A stretch of 46,671 bases of DNA, taken from NCBI RefSeq assembly GCF_003172935.1, contig NZ_QGKS01000455.1, positions 1 to 46,671 on the forward strand, given 5' to 3'. The translations under genes and the position numbers were made by a program. This DNA is from Micromonospora sicca (GTDB lineage: Bacteria > Actinomycetota > Actinomycetes > Mycobacteriales > Micromonosporaceae). Of the stretch, positions 35,630 to 43,943 are shown piece by piece. Every line of letters starts with the position of its first letter. The stretch's first letter is position 1. The notes beneath the pieces were generated by a model. That model had not been told where the DNA came from. It saw only the letters and a list, made by a program, of their open reading frames with translations, and did no database searches.

Positions 35630-36322
35630 TCAGCGCTGGTGGCGGGGCAGGGCCACCTGCGGCTGCCCGCCGCCCACCGACGCCGCGCCCGCGGTCTCCC
35701 GGGCGATCCGGTCCATCGTCCGGGCCAACTGCTCGCTGCCGTCGTCCAGGTGCCGGGCCGCCGCCTGCATGTGCGAGATCATCATCTCGCCGAAGATCCG
35801 CAACGCCTCCCGCGCCGCCACCGAGTCGTCGAAGTTCCCGCCCGCGCTGCTGCGGTACTGCGCCACCGCCCGCTCGGCCTCCTGCTTCGCCTCCTCCGCC
35901 GCGGCCTGCATGTAGCTCTCGTACTGCAGCTGGGCGTACTCGGCGACCCGCCGGGCGTAGTCGTGCGCCTGGGCGATGATCTGCTCGGCCTCCCGCTGCG
36001 CCGCCGACAGCAGGTTGACCTCCTTCGCCGCGGGCAGCTTCGCCGCCGCGTCGGTGCTCGGGATCACCCCGTGCCGATGCAGCTCCAAATGGTCGTTGAG
36101 CCGCTCGTTCTCCGCCCGCAGGCCCGCGACCTGCGTCGCCAGCAGATCCAGCTCGTCGGCCACCTGCATCCGGAACCGGTCCACGTCCGTCTGGTCGTAG
36201 CCGCGCCGTGTGAACGACGCCGTGCCGAACTCCCACCGACGCACCCGGTCGGAGGTCATCCGGACCTGCACGGCACTGGAGACCTGAACTCCCTCGTACC
36301 TGCTGATCGGGGTTGCGCTCAC
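35630..36322 (-). CDS. DivIVA-domain coiled-coil protein
   Basis: 230 residues. After a short leader, RRWEFGTASFTRRGYDQTDVDRFRMQVADELDLLATQVAGLRAENERL matches the DivIVA N-terminal membrane-curvature domain and first coiled coil. A long Ala/Glu/Gln-rich coiled coil follows (about 95-160). The family organises polar growth in actinobacteria, but this is shorter than Wag31. The GTG start overlaps the flavohemoglobin stop (GTGA); ATG 36259 is a possible shorter start. The coupling to a globin gene is unusual. Confidence 0.85.
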   Translation of the reverse strand: MSATPISRYEGVQVSSAVQVRMTSDRVRRWEFGTASFTRRGYDQTDVDRFRMQVADELDLLATQVAGLRAENERLNDHLELHRHGVIPSTDAAAKLPAAKEVNLLSAAQREAEQIIAQAHDYARRVAEYAQLQYESYMQAAAEEAKQEAERAVAQYRSSAGGNFDDSVAAREALRIFGEMMISHMQAAARHLDDGSEQLARTMDRIARETAGAASVGGGQPQVALPRHQR

Positions 36323-37485
36323 CGGACACCTCCGGATTCGTCAGGGCCGGTCGCCGTCCGCCACGTCGGCCCGTACCAGTGCTTGCCGAAACCCTCGTGG
36401 TGCAGCTGACCGGCGTGGTAGCCGGCCTGCGTCAACGTGGTCACCGAATGGGAGACCATCTCGTCGGAACCGCAGATGTAGACGTGCCGGGAACGCCAGT
36501 CCCCGTCGGCCAACGCCCGGTCCACCGGCTGCACGAACTCGCCCGGCCGGCGCAGATCCATGCCCACCACATAGGTGACGGTCAACCACGGATACGACGA
36601 CGCCAACTTGTCGATCGCGTCCGTGTCGTAGAACTCGTGTTGCGAACGGGCACCCACGTACAGGTCGACCTTGCGCCGCGAACCCTCCGCGGCGACCTGC
36701 TCCACCAACGACTTCACCGGCGCCCAGCCGGTGCCGCCGGCCAGCAGCAGCAGATCACTCGGGCCCGCCGACCACAGCAGCAGCCGATCCCCCACCGGCG
36801 CCGCCAGGTGGATCTGATCGCCCACCGCGCACCCGTACACCAGCCGCGACGACACCGCGCCACCGGGCGCCGCACGCACGTGCAGCTCCAGGGTGCCGTC
36901 GGCGCGTGGCGCGTTCGCCGGCGAGTAGTACCGCCACGACCGCACCGTCGGGTGGGACACCCCGATCGACTGGCCCGGCGTGAACGGCAGCAGGTACTGC
37001 GGGCGCAACGTCAGCACCGCCACGTCGAACGTCCGGCGCTCGTGCCCGACGATCTCGGCCACCCACCACGGCGGGTTCACCGCTTCGGCGGCCTGCGCGG
37101 CGTCGATCATCACCTGCGAGACCAGCCCGTACGCGGCCGTCCAGTCCTGGGCCAGCTCGTCGGTCCACGCCTCGCCGAGGAAATGCCGCAGCGTCGCCAC
37201 CAGCGCCTCGCCGACCGCCGGGTAGTGCTCGGCGCGCACCGCGAACTTGCGGTGGTCGGCACCGAGATCCTTCAGGAACCCGACCAGGCCGTCGACCTGG
37301 TCCACGTGGGACACGATGTGCCCCAACGCAGTCACCAGTCGATCCCGCTGCCCGGCCATGTTCGTGGGGAACATCTGCCGGGTCTCCGGGTAGGCCAGGA
37401 ACAGCGTCGAGTAGAAGTAGAGCGGCACCTGGTCGCCGTGCGCGGCGACCAGGGACCAGCTCTGCTTCAGCCGTGCCGCGTCCAC
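36319..37485 (-). CDS. Flavohemoglobin (globin plus FAD/NAD reductase)
   Basis: 388 residues from GTG 37485. The globin domain (1-140) has the heme-binding His in LGADHRKFAVRAEHYPAVGEAL and a CD-region Phe. The FAD-binding RxYS motif is WRYYSPAN near 200. The NAD part has LLLAGGTGWAPVKSLVEQ and CGSDEMVSHSV. Enzymes of this form turn nitric oxide into nitrate in an O2-dependent reaction. It starts two bases after the truncated hemoglobin stop and overlaps the DivIVA-like start, forming a tight three-gene operon. Confidence 0.93.
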   Translation of the reverse strand: MDAARLKQSWSLVAAHGDQVPLYFYSTLFLAYPETRQMFPTNMAGQRDRLVTALGHIVSHVDQVDGLVGFLKDLGADHRKFAVRAEHYPAVGEALVATLRHFLGEAWTDELAQDWTAAYGLVSQVMIDAAQAAEAVNPPWWVAEIVGHERRTFDVAVLTLRPQYLLPFTPGQSIGVSHPTVRSWRYYSPANAPRADGTLELHVRAAPGGAVSSRLVYGCAVGDQIHLAAPVGDRLLLWSAGPSDLLLLAGGTGWAPVKSLVEQVAAEGSRRKVDLYVGARSQHEFYDTDAIDKLASSYPWLTVTYVVGMDLRRPGEFVQPVDRALADGDWRSRHVYICGSDEMVSHSVTTLTQAGYHAGQLHHEGFGKHWYGPTWRTATGPDESGGVR

Positions 37486-37487
37486 CC

Positions 37488-37883
37488 TCAGACGCCCGAC
37501 CCGTGACCGGACGACACCACCTGGTCCTGCACCTTCTCCAGGACGACCTGAACGTCGGTGATGATGTCCTGCGGCACCCCCAGCTCCGTGAGCGTCGCGG
37601 TCAGGTGCTCACCGACCTTCACGTAGTGCGCCACGGGGATGCCCAGCGGCTGGTGCGCCTCGGCCAGCCCACGGCCGGCGTACTCGTTGGGCCCGCCGAG
37701 CACCACGGTCAGCATCAGCGCCAGGTGCCGCCGCTGCTCCGTCATGTCGATGTCGGAGAAGTAGCCGGCCAGCTCCGGGTCGGCGAGCACCTTGTCGTAG
37801 AACAGCGCCACGGCCGCCTTGACCGAACTGGCGCCGCCAATGCGCGCGTAGTGGGAGGGCGCGGTTTCTTCGATAACCGTCAC
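37488..37883 (-). CDS. glbN: Group 1 truncated hemoglobin
   Basis: 131 residues from GTG 37883, with GGAAGGA six bases upstream. A 2-on-2 globin: IGGASSVKAAVALFYDKVLADPELAGYF, the distal helix, MLTVVLGGPNEYAGRGLAEAHQPLGIPVAHYVKVGEHL with the proximal His in EAHQPL. Such globins bind O2 or NO and detoxify nitric oxide in mycobacteria. First gene of the operon with flavohemoglobin and DivIVA-like protein. A longer open frame upstream is non-coding leader. Confidence 0.93.
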   Translation of the reverse strand: MTVIEETAPSHYARIGGASSVKAAVALFYDKVLADPELAGYFSDIDMTEQRRHLALMLTVVLGGPNEYAGRGLAEAHQPLGIPVAHYVKVGEHLTATLTELGVPQDIITDVQVVLEKVQDQVVSSGHGSGV

Positions 37884-37940
37884 GGTCGTTCCTTCCAGGG
37901 TGAAGGGCCGCGCGAATCGGCGCGGAGGGGCAACCTGTCG

Positions 37941-37973
37941 GCTGGCGGGAGTTACCGTGACGTCAGCGCCAGC
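37941..37973 (-). promoter_or_regulatory. Palindromic element in the globin operon leader
   Basis: GCTGGCG (37941-37947) and CGCCAGC (37967-37973) form 7-bp arms enclosing a perfect TGACGTCA palindrome (37958-37965). It lies just inside the predicted transcript start and is a good candidate binding site for a nitric-oxide- or redox-responsive regulator. Confidence 0.5.
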
Positions 37974-37986
37974 ACGACCGTGTGGG

Positions 37987-38015
37987 ACCATAGCGCGCCA
38001 TCCGGATAAGGTCAC
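37987..38015 (-). promoter_or_regulatory. Promoter of the globin operon
   Basis: On the minus strand GTGACC (38010-38015), 17-bp spacer, TATGGT (37987-37992). The predicted start near 37980 gives a 5' leader of about 97 bases. An 8-bp palindrome ATCCGGAT sits within the spacer. Confidence 0.6.
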
Positions 38016-38089
38016 GACCGGCCCATCGGAATTCGGACAACAGCCGACCGGACAGCATCGACATCGTCCGGATGGGCGGCAATCAGGAC

Positions 38090-38116
38090 GTCTACGGCTG
38101 GTCACCAGCCGTAGAC
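38090..38116. terminator. 27-base perfect palindrome downstream of merR
   Basis: 12-bp arms (38090-38101 and 38105-38116) with the three-base centre TCA. It stands alone in a 470-bp gap, some 240 bp beyond the merR stop and 75 bp upstream of the globin promoter. It may be a late terminator or a protein-binding site. Confidence 0.55.
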
Positions 38117-38355
38117 CGGTCCACGTGACACTCTCCACCCTGGACAATCCCGCCCGCGAACCACACCACCACGCCGGCTTCGCCCCTGATCACCACCGAC
38201 GCGATCCGGCCCGGCGACAGACGCACCGCCGGACGAGTCCCACCGACCGGACCGTTCCAGCCGCGCCCACGACCAACCCGACACGCTGCGTCACCAACAA
38301 AGGAATCGCGTCGGGCCCCGGCCACGACGCGATCCGAAAGAGCCAACCCGGCGGC

Positions 38356-38964
38356 TCAACCCGCCCGGCGCCGCGCCCGACGCGCCGCCAACTCGTCCCC
38401 CACCGGCTCCGCCGCACCCGCCGCCTCAGGCGCCTCCGGCGCGGACGCCGCCGGCTCCTGCCCGACCGGCTCCGCCGGCAGGTGCGACAGCGAACCCTGG
38501 ATCTCCTTGAACGCCCCGCCGATCGCGATGCCGAACACGCCCTGGCCGCCCTGCAACAGGTCGACCACCTCCTCCGGCGACCGGCACTCGTACACCGTCG
38601 TCCCGTCCGAGATCAGCGTGATCCCCGCCAGATCCTCCACCCCACGCGACCGCAACGCCTCGATCGCCTTCCGAATGTTCTGCAGGGACACCCCGGCGTC
38701 CAGCAACCGCTTCACGACCTTCAACACCACCAGGTCGCGGAAGGAGTACAACCGGGACGTCCCCGAACCCGACGCGTCCCGCACGCTCGGCACCACCAGC
38801 CCCGTCCGGGCCCAGTAGTCCAACTGCCGATAACTGATACCCGCCGCGTGGCAGGCGGTCACACCCCGGTAGCCCACCGCACCATCACCCTCGGTGCCCG
38901 GGACGGGCGACGCCACACCCGACTGCTGCGGCGTACCCGGATCAGGATCTCGCGGCTCGTGCAT
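38356..38964 (-). CDS. MerR family regulator (Rv1830-like)
   Basis: 202 residues from ATG 38964 with GGGAGG upstream. GYRGVTACHAAGISYRQLDYWARTGLVVPSVRDASGSGTSRLYSFRDLVVLKVVKRLLDAGVSLQNIRKAIEALR is a MerR DNA-binding domain and helix. The second half (LISDGTTVYECRSPEEVVDLLQGGQGVFGIAIGG) is specific to this actinobacterial group, and the tail is Ala/Glu/Pro-rich. In mycobacteria the homologue neighbours the DUF151, MerR and FHA genes as here. Confidence 0.93.
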   Translation of the reverse strand: MHEPRDPDPGTPQQSGVASPVPGTEGDGAVGYRGVTACHAAGISYRQLDYWARTGLVVPSVRDASGSGTSRLYSFRDLVVLKVVKRLLDAGVSLQNIRKAIEALRSRGVEDLAGITLISDGTTVYECRSPEEVVDLLQGGQGVFGIAIGGAFKEIQGSLSHLPAEPVGQEPAASAPEAPEAAGAAEPVGDELAARRARRRAG

Positions 38965-39173
38965 CCGGACAACCTCCCCGCCCGTGCGGCGACACGCCGT
39001 TTCTCCGAACGTGCACCCCTCGACACCGCAACCCTATAGCGGCCCTCAGGAGTTACCACGGAGGAACCGACGCGACACGCCGCGCAGGCACCCGGAAGAT
39101 CACCGACGACAACACCCAGTCACCCACGGTGACGCCAGATCGTCGGCCGCCGACACCCGGCCGGGCAGCGGAC

Positions 39174-39638
39174 TCAGCCCGCGAAGTCCTCCGGCCGCAC
39201 CTGCTCCAGGAACTCGCGGAACTTCTCCACCTCGTCCTCCTGCTCATCCGGGATCACGATCCCCGCCTCGCTGAGGACCTGCTCGGCACAACGAATCGGA
39301 GCCCCGACCCGCAACGCCAACGCGATGGAATCGCTCGGCCGCGCGGACACCCGCACACCGTCGCCGATCAGCAGATCGGCGTAGAAGACGTTCTCCTTCA
39401 ACTCGGTGATCTCCACCGCCCGCAACGGCGCCTGCAACGCCGCCAGCACGTCCCGCAGCAGATCATGCGTCAACGGCCGGGCCGGCTTGACCCCCTGCTG
39501 CTCGTAGGCGATCGCCGTCGCCTCGACCGCGCCGATCCAGATCGGCAGATAGCGGTCCCCCTCGACCTCCCGCAGCAGGACGATCGGCTGGTTGCTGGGC
39601 AGCTCCACCCGAACTCCGACCACGCTCAGCTCGCGCAC
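39174..39638 (-). CDS. Bifunctional nuclease family protein (DUF151)
   Basis: 154 residues from GTG 39638. MRELSVVGVRVELPSNQPIVLLREVEGDRYLPIWIGAVEATAIA and RPSDSIALALRVGAPI are the DUF151 hallmarks, followed by the short acidic C-terminal stretch. The domain has reported RNase/DNase activity in plants and Thermotoga structures; its bacterial role is unclear. Homologue of Rv1829, lying between two MerR genes. Confidence 0.92.
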   Translation of the reverse strand: MRELSVVGVRVELPSNQPIVLLREVEGDRYLPIWIGAVEATAIAYEQQGVKPARPLTHDLLRDVLAALQAPLRAVEITELKENVFYADLLIGDGVRVSARPSDSIALALRVGAPIRCAEQVLSEAGIVIPDEQEDEVEKFREFLEQVRPEDFAG

Positions 39639-39817
39639 CGCCGCCTCCGTGTCGTTGTCACCTATGCCCGCACCGCGCCCTTCCCTGCACGGTACACGGA
39701 CCGCGACACGGGAGTCCCATGCGCTACGTGCACCACGCGCCTCGCCAGAAAGGGGTTACCCCGGCAAGCCTACGACACGCTTCCCGGGGCAGATCTTTCC
39801 GCTCTCACGCAAGCGAA

Positions 39818-39844
39818 GGGCCGGGCGTCACCGACACCCGGCCC
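39818..39844 (-). terminator. Terminator after ftsR
   Basis: GGGCCGGG/CCCGGCCC, an 8-bp stem with an 11-base loop, eight bases past the ftsR stop in its direction of transcription. Confidence 0.6.
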
Positions 39845-39851
39845 CGCACCG

Positions 39852-40607
39852 TCACCGACCCAACGACGACCGCAACCCCACCCGCACCAGGGCCGCGTGC
39901 AACTGCTGCGACAACGCCACCAACTCACGCGCCGTCTCCGCCGCCCGGGACCGCGCCGCCGGATCACTCTGCCGCGCCAACGGCGCCACCAACTGCGCGA
40001 ACAGACCGACCTCCCGATCCGCCGCCGTCCGGTAACCCCGCAGATGCCGCGGCTCCAGCCCGTACGCCGCCAACCCCGCCACCGCCCGCGCGATGATCAG
40101 AGCATCCGCGTCGTACCAACCCGCCGGATCGGACACCAGCACACCGAGCCGCTCCAACTCCGCCAACGTCGACTCGTCGATCCCGGAACGCGCGATCAGC
40201 TCCGCCCGCCCCAGCCGCACCTCCGACGACTCGGCAGGACCCGGCTCACCCCGTCCCGGCACCTCACCACCGGGACCGACCGCCACCAACGCCGGCCGCT
40301 GCCGACCCGACGCGCCACCCGACGCGTCGAACTCCGCCAACTGGTCACGGATCACCCGCAACGGCAGATACTGATCCCGCTGCGCGGTCAACACGAACCG
40401 CAACCGCGCCACATCGTCCCAGCTGTACTTCCGATACCCCGCCGGCGTCCGCTGCGGCTCCACCAGACCCTCGGTCTCCAGGAACCGCAACTTCGAGATC
40501 GTGACGTCCGGGAACTCCACCCGCAACTGCCCCAGCACCTCACCGATACTCATCAGCGGATGGGACCGGGCCGCCCCGGGCGGCGTCGAAGCCGCAGGCT
40601 CGTTCAC
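39852..40607 (-). CDS. ftsR: MerR family regulator FtsR (Rv1828-like)
   Basis: 251 residues from GTG 40607. MSIGEVLGQLRVEFPDVTISKLRFLETEGLVEPQRTPAGYRKYSWDDVARLRFVLTAQRDQYLPLRVIRDQL is the MerR HTH and hinge. The C-terminal half (RSGIDESTLAELERLGVL and AGLAAYGLEPRHLRGYRTAADREVGLFAQLVAPL) matches the FtsR/Rv1828 type, which controls ftsZ in corynebacteria. A Gly/Pro-rich linker lies between. The start overlaps the garA stop (GTGA). Confidence 0.92.
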   Translation of the reverse strand: MNEPAASTPPGAARSHPLMSIGEVLGQLRVEFPDVTISKLRFLETEGLVEPQRTPAGYRKYSWDDVARLRFVLTAQRDQYLPLRVIRDQLAEFDASGGASGRQRPALVAVGPGGEVPGRGEPGPAESSEVRLGRAELIARSGIDESTLAELERLGVLVSDPAGWYDADALIIARAVAGLAAYGLEPRHLRGYRTAADREVGLFAQLVAPLARQSDPAARSRAAETARELVALSQQLHAALVRVGLRSSLGR

Positions 40608-41056
40608 CCCCGGCCGGCCTCCTCCTCCGGGCGCGGACCGGCGATGAACACCACCCGGAACTTGCCGATCTGCACCTCGTCACCATTGCTCAACGTGGCC
40701 GCCTCGACCCGCTCCCGGTTCACGTACGTGCCGTTCAGGCTGCCCACGTCCCGCACCGTGAACGTGCCACCGTCCCGGTGGAACTCGGCGTGCCGCCGCG
40801 ACACCGTCACGTCGTCCAGGAAGATGTCACTGTCCGGGTGCCGGCCACTCGTCGTCACATCGTGGTCCAACAGGAACCGGGCGCCCGCGTTCGGACCCCG
40901 GCGAACCACCAGCAGCGCCATCCCCGGCGGCAACGAACCGGACATCCGGCTCGGCACCACATCGGTGTCCGGACCCTCCAGCACTTCGTCGAGCGAACCG
41001 AGATTGAGCGTCGAAGTGACGTCGAGTGGGGGGAACTCGTCGTCTGGGCGCGTCAT
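40604..41056 (-). CDS. garA: GarA/OdhI-type FHA domain protein
   Basis: 150 residues. The N-terminal tail holds a Thr-rich site, DVTSTLNLGSLDE, in the place of the ETTS segment phosphorylated by PknB/PknG in mycobacteria. The FHA domain has GRHPDSDIFLDDVTVSRRHAEF and GSLNGTYVNRERV. Unphosphorylated GarA inhibits 2-oxoglutarate dehydrogenase and glutamate dehydrogenase. Start ATG 41056 with GAGGTGG upstream; first gene of the garA-ftsR pair. Confidence 0.92.
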   Translation of the reverse strand: MTRPDDEFPPLDVTSTLNLGSLDEVLEGPDTDVVPSRMSGSLPPGMALLVVRRGPNAGARFLLDHDVTTSGRHPDSDIFLDDVTVSRRHAEFHRDGGTFTVRDVGSLNGTYVNRERVEAATLSNGDEVQIGKFRVVFIAGPRPEEEAGRG

Positions 41057-41106
41057 GGGACCACCTCACGGATCTGTTCGGTCGGCGTCGGGTAATGGCG
41101 GGTCTG

Positions 41107-41132
41107 GCCGCCGGGCGGTCACACCCGGCGGC
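41107..41132 (-). promoter_or_regulatory. Hairpin in the garA leader
   Basis: GCCGCCGGG (41107-41115) pairs perfectly with CCCGGCGGC (41124-41132), eight-base loop, within the predicted 137-base 5' leader of garA. It could be an attenuator or simply mRNA structure. Confidence 0.4.
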
Positions 41133-41200
41133 TGGCTCCCCGTGCCCGGGAAGGCGCATTCCACAAACGCTCAACTATTGGGTTCTCGGTCGACTGGGCG

Positions 41201-41229
41201 AGCCTAGCCAGCGCCGAAATGCAGGGCAA
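41201..41229 (-). promoter_or_regulatory. garA-ftsR promoter
   Basis: On the minus strand TTGCCC (41224-41229), 17-bp spacer, TAGGCT (41201-41206). Good match to the housekeeping actinobacterial consensus in the gap between gcvH and garA. Confidence 0.6.
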
Positions 41230-41270
41230 CCGGACGCGCAGAGAACAACCCCGCCCGCCCGGGACGACAC

Positions 41271-41651
41271 TCAGCTCTCAGTGAGCTCGCGGTACGCGCC
41301 AGCGGTCAGCAGACCCCCGACCGCGGCCGGATCATCCGGGGTGATCTCCAACAACCACCCCGCACCGTACGGATCCGTGTTGATCACCTCAGGGGTGTCG
41401 CCGAGCGCCTCGTTACGCGCCGCCACCGTACCGCTGATCGGCGCATAGATCTCCGACACGCTCTTCGTCGACTCGATCTCACCCAGCGGCTCACCGGCCG
41501 CCACCACCGCACCCTCGTCCGGCAACTGGACGAACACGATGTCACCCAGGGCGTCCTGCGCGAAGTGCGTGATGCCGACCCGGACGGCGCCACCGTCGCC
41601 ATCGGCCACCCACTCGTGCTCGGCGGTGTACCGCAGATCCTCAGGAATCAC
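41271..41651 (-). CDS. gcvH: Glycine cleavage H protein
   Basis: 126 residues. The lipoyl-carrier lysine is in ESTKSVSEIYAP. YTAEHEWV and GITHFAQDALGDIVFVQLP are family landmarks. The lipoyl arm shuttles the aminomethyl group between P and T proteins. It lies downstream of the DUF881 genes and upstream of garA, as in mycobacteria. gcvT is not in the window. Confidence 0.96.
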   Translation of the reverse strand: MIPEDLRYTAEHEWVADGDGGAVRVGITHFAQDALGDIVFVQLPDEGAVVAAGEPLGEIESTKSVSEIYAPISGTVAARNEALGDTPEVINTDPYGAGWLLEITPDDPAAVGGLLTAGAYRELTES

Positions 41652-41708
41652 CAGCTGCGTCCTTCATCCATCGGTGCACCGGGGGGAACCGGTGCCGGCC
41701 GCGCCCGG

Positions 41709-42659
41709 TCAGGAGACCGGACGGGCGTGTTCCAGCTTGATCGGGGCGTGCAGCTGCGAAACCTCCACAACCTCACGATCCACGGGGGTCACGCTACCGC
41801 CGGCATCGTTGACCGATGCGACCACCCCGCCGGGAATGTTCAACGCCGTACGCATCGTCGCCGGATCACCGATCACCAGGATCGTGTACGGGCCACTCAA
41901 CCGCCGCCCGTCCACCACCAGGCCACCGCCCTCGGCGTCCACGAAATACGTCGACGCGATGATCCGCACCGCCGTCCCGTCGGCACCGGAGATCTGCATC
42001 GCCTCCGCGCCCGCGCCCCGCAACTCCTCCACCGCGTCCAGGATCCGCGTCGACGAGATCGCCTTGCCGTCACCCACGAAGCGCACCGACAGCCCCGGCC
42101 CCACCGCCGGCAACGTACCCGCCAGAATGCCCAACTCGTCGGCCCGCCGCGTCGCCTCCTCCAGCGCCGCCTGCCGACCCTGCTCACCCGAGCGCAGCTG
42201 CCGCTGGCTCTCCTCCAGCGCCTCGATGTCCTGCCGCAGCCGCCGCTCCCGGGAATCCAGATCCGACGAGATCCGGACCAGGTCCTCCTCCCGGGTCGCC
42301 GCCAGGGTCGGATCCGTCGAGGTCGTCTTCAACTGCACCACCAGGGTGAACCCCAGCAACGCCAGCAGCACGCCGATCATCGCCCCCGCCGACGTCAACC
42401 GCCGCCTACCCGAACCCTCCGCCACCGGCGCCGGCGCCGACGCGGCAGCCTCCGGCTCAGCCTCGGGACTCGCCGGCTCGGCCTCCGGGCTCGCCGGCGC
42501 GTCGGCCTCCCGCTCCGCCGGCCCGTCCGGCGCCAGCGGACTCAACTCATCGGGATCCGGCGCGTCCGGCCGCGGATCCGGCTCACCCGCCGGCCCCGCC
42601 GGCCGGGTCGGCTCCGCCGCCGGCCAACCGGTCCCGGTCTCCCTGTGCTCCTCGCTCAT
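41709..42659 (-). CDS. DUF881 family membrane protein (second copy)
   Basis: 316 residues from ATG 42659. A 105-residue cytoplasmic leader is rich in Pro/Ala/Glu with an imperfect repeat (PASPEAEPASPEAEPEA). One membrane helix follows (AMIGVLLALLGFTLVVQL), then a coiled coil (about 145-190) and the DUF881 domain (AGTLPAVGPGLSVRFVGDG, LVVDGRRLSGPYTILVIGDPATMRTALNIPGG). Homologue of Rv1825. Function unknown; clustering with sbp and ftsR suggests envelope or division. Confidence 0.9.
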   Translation of the reverse strand: MSEEHRETGTGWPAAEPTRPAGPAGEPDPRPDAPDPDELSPLAPDGPAEREADAPASPEAEPASPEAEPEAAASAPAPVAEGSGRRRLTSAGAMIGVLLALLGFTLVVQLKTTSTDPTLAATREEDLVRISSDLDSRERRLRQDIEALEESQRQLRSGEQGRQAALEEATRRADELGILAGTLPAVGPGLSVRFVGDGKAISSTRILDAVEELRGAGAEAMQISGADGTAVRIIASTYFVDAEGGGLVVDGRRLSGPYTILVIGDPATMRTALNIPGGVVASVNDAGGSVTPVDREVVEVSQLHAPIKLEHARPVS

Positions 42660-42669
42660 CGCCACCAAC

Positions 42670-43002
42670 CTACGCCCGGAACAGGTGCCGGCGGATCGCC
42701 GCCACGTTTCCGAAGATGCGCACCCCGAGCACGACCACCACACCGGTGGACAGCTGACCGCCCACCCCCAACTGGTCACCCAGGTACACGATCAGACCCG
42801 CCACCAGAACGTTCGAGATGAACGACACCACGAACTGCTTGTCGTCGAAGATCCGGTCGAGCTTCGCCCGGACCCCGCCGAACACCGCGTCGAGCGCGGC
42901 CACCACGGCGATCGGCAGGTACGGCTGCAACGCAGCGGGCACGGTGGGGTCGAGGTACACCCCGAGGACCACACCGGCGAGCAACGCCAGCACCGCGATC
43001 AT
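42670..43002 (-). CDS. sbp: Small basic protein family (DUF1290)
   Basis: 110 residues, three or four hydrophobic helices: MIAVLALLAGVVLGVYLDPTVPAALQPYLPIAVVAALDAVFGGVRA, then ISNVLVAGLIVYLGDQLGVG and GVVVVLGVRIFGNVAAIRRHLF. Always sits between DUF881 genes in Gram-positive bacteria (Sbp near ftsZ in Bacillus; Rv1824). The start overlaps the upstream DUF881 stop. Confidence 0.93.
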   Translation of the reverse strand: MIAVLALLAGVVLGVYLDPTVPAALQPYLPIAVVAALDAVFGGVRAKLDRIFDDKQFVVSFISNVLVAGLIVYLGDQLGVGGQLSTGVVVVLGVRIFGNVAAIRRHLFRA

Positions 43003-43943
43003 CGGCCACCTCCGGAGGGGCTGGGAGAGGTCCCCGAGCCGGACGGCCCGGGACTGGTCTTACCCGCGGCACCCGAACCCGACGGCGACGGGCTCGGACT
43101 GACCGAGGGCTCGGCGTAGCGTAGCCGCGGCTGCGGAGCCGCCGGCAGGGTGAGGTCCTCGGCCTCCTTCACCCCGAACGACAGGCCCGTGCTCCGCGCG
43201 ACCTCCCGCATCAGGCTCGCCGCCCGGCTGTCGTCGAACCGGTCCCGCATCGAACCCGGACCGATCGCCGCCACCTCGTACGGGCCCGTCACCGGCCGGT
43301 AGTCGACGAGGATCGCCTCCCCCGCCGACCGGATCGTCGACGTCGCGGTCAACCGCTGCCCGTTGATTGCGACCGCCTCCGCGCCCGCCGCCCACAACGC
43401 GTTGGCCACCTTCTGCAGGTCGGAGTACAACACCCGGGACGGCCCCGCGTCCGCGCCCGTCACCGCGTCCTTGTCCTCGGCACCGTCGGCCAATCGCACC
43501 ACCACACCGTCACCCCGCACCCGGGCCAGACCGGTGCCGGCCTCCAGGTTGCGCAACCGGGACGCCTGCGAGCCGCTCAGCGCCGCGTCCCGCTGCCGGC
43601 TCACCTCCTCGCGCAACTGCTCCGCGCGCGCGGTCAACCGGTCGGTCTCGCTCTCCCGCTGCTTGATCTCGGCGATCAGGCCGGCGCGCGCCTTCGCCCG
43701 GCCCGGCTCCTCCGCCATGGTCTCCCGGTAGGCGACGGAGAAGAGGAACCCGATCGCCACCACGACCACCACGGTCACCGGGCGGGCCGCCCAGCGGCGC
43801 AGGCCGGACGGCGGGGCCTGCCGGCGACGGGTCGCCGCGTCCGCGTACCCGGGGTCGAGGGGGTTGCGGAACAGGTCGGTGAGGAAGTCCGGCGCGTACA
43901 CCCGGGCCGAGGGGTCCCGGCCCTCGCGGGGGGTCGAACTCAT
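42999..43943 (-). CDS. DUF881 family membrane protein (first copy)
   Basis: 314 residues. A basic leader, a helix at about 55-72 (VTVVVVVAIGFLFSVAY), a coiled coil (about 80-115) and the DUF881 domain (LARVRGDGVVVRLADG, SVILVDYRPVTGPYEV-like segment, GPGSMRDRF). The C-terminal 40 residues are a Ser/Pro/Gly-rich tail with SPSPS repeats. Homologue of Rv1823. The ATG overlaps the pgsA stop (ATGA). Confidence 0.9.
   Translation of the reverse strand: MSSTPREGRDPSARVYAPDFLTDLFRNPLDPGYADAATRRRQAPPSGLRRWAARPVTVVVVVAIGFLFSVAYRETMAEEPGRAKARAGLIAEIKQRESETDRLTARAEQLREEVSRQRDAALSGSQASRLRNLEAGTGLARVRGDGVVVRLADGAEDKDAVTGADAGPSRVLYSDLQKVANALWAAGAEAVAINGQRLTATSTIRSAGEAILVDYRPVTGPYEVAAIGPGSMRDRFDDSRAASLMREVARSTGLSFGVKEAEDLTLPAAPQPRLRYAEPSVSPSPSPSGSGAAGKTSPGPSGSGTSPSPSGGGR

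Larger units (their letters stand above)
37884..38355. other. Intergenic region between globin operon and merR
   Basis: About 470 bp. Contains the globin promoter, leader palindrome and the 27-base palindrome listed separately, plus a long-range repeat pair CCATCCGGA/TCCGGATGG near 38000 and 38065. The stretch 38120-38355 shows nothing I can name. Confidence 0.5.

Noticed and set aside
37900..39039. Plus-strand 379-codon frame
   Set aside because: Antisense to merR over half its length and His/Arg/Pro-rich; no ribosome site or family features.
39034..39039. TATAGG as merR -10
   Set aside because: Good hexamer but no -35 at the right spacing; left uncalled.
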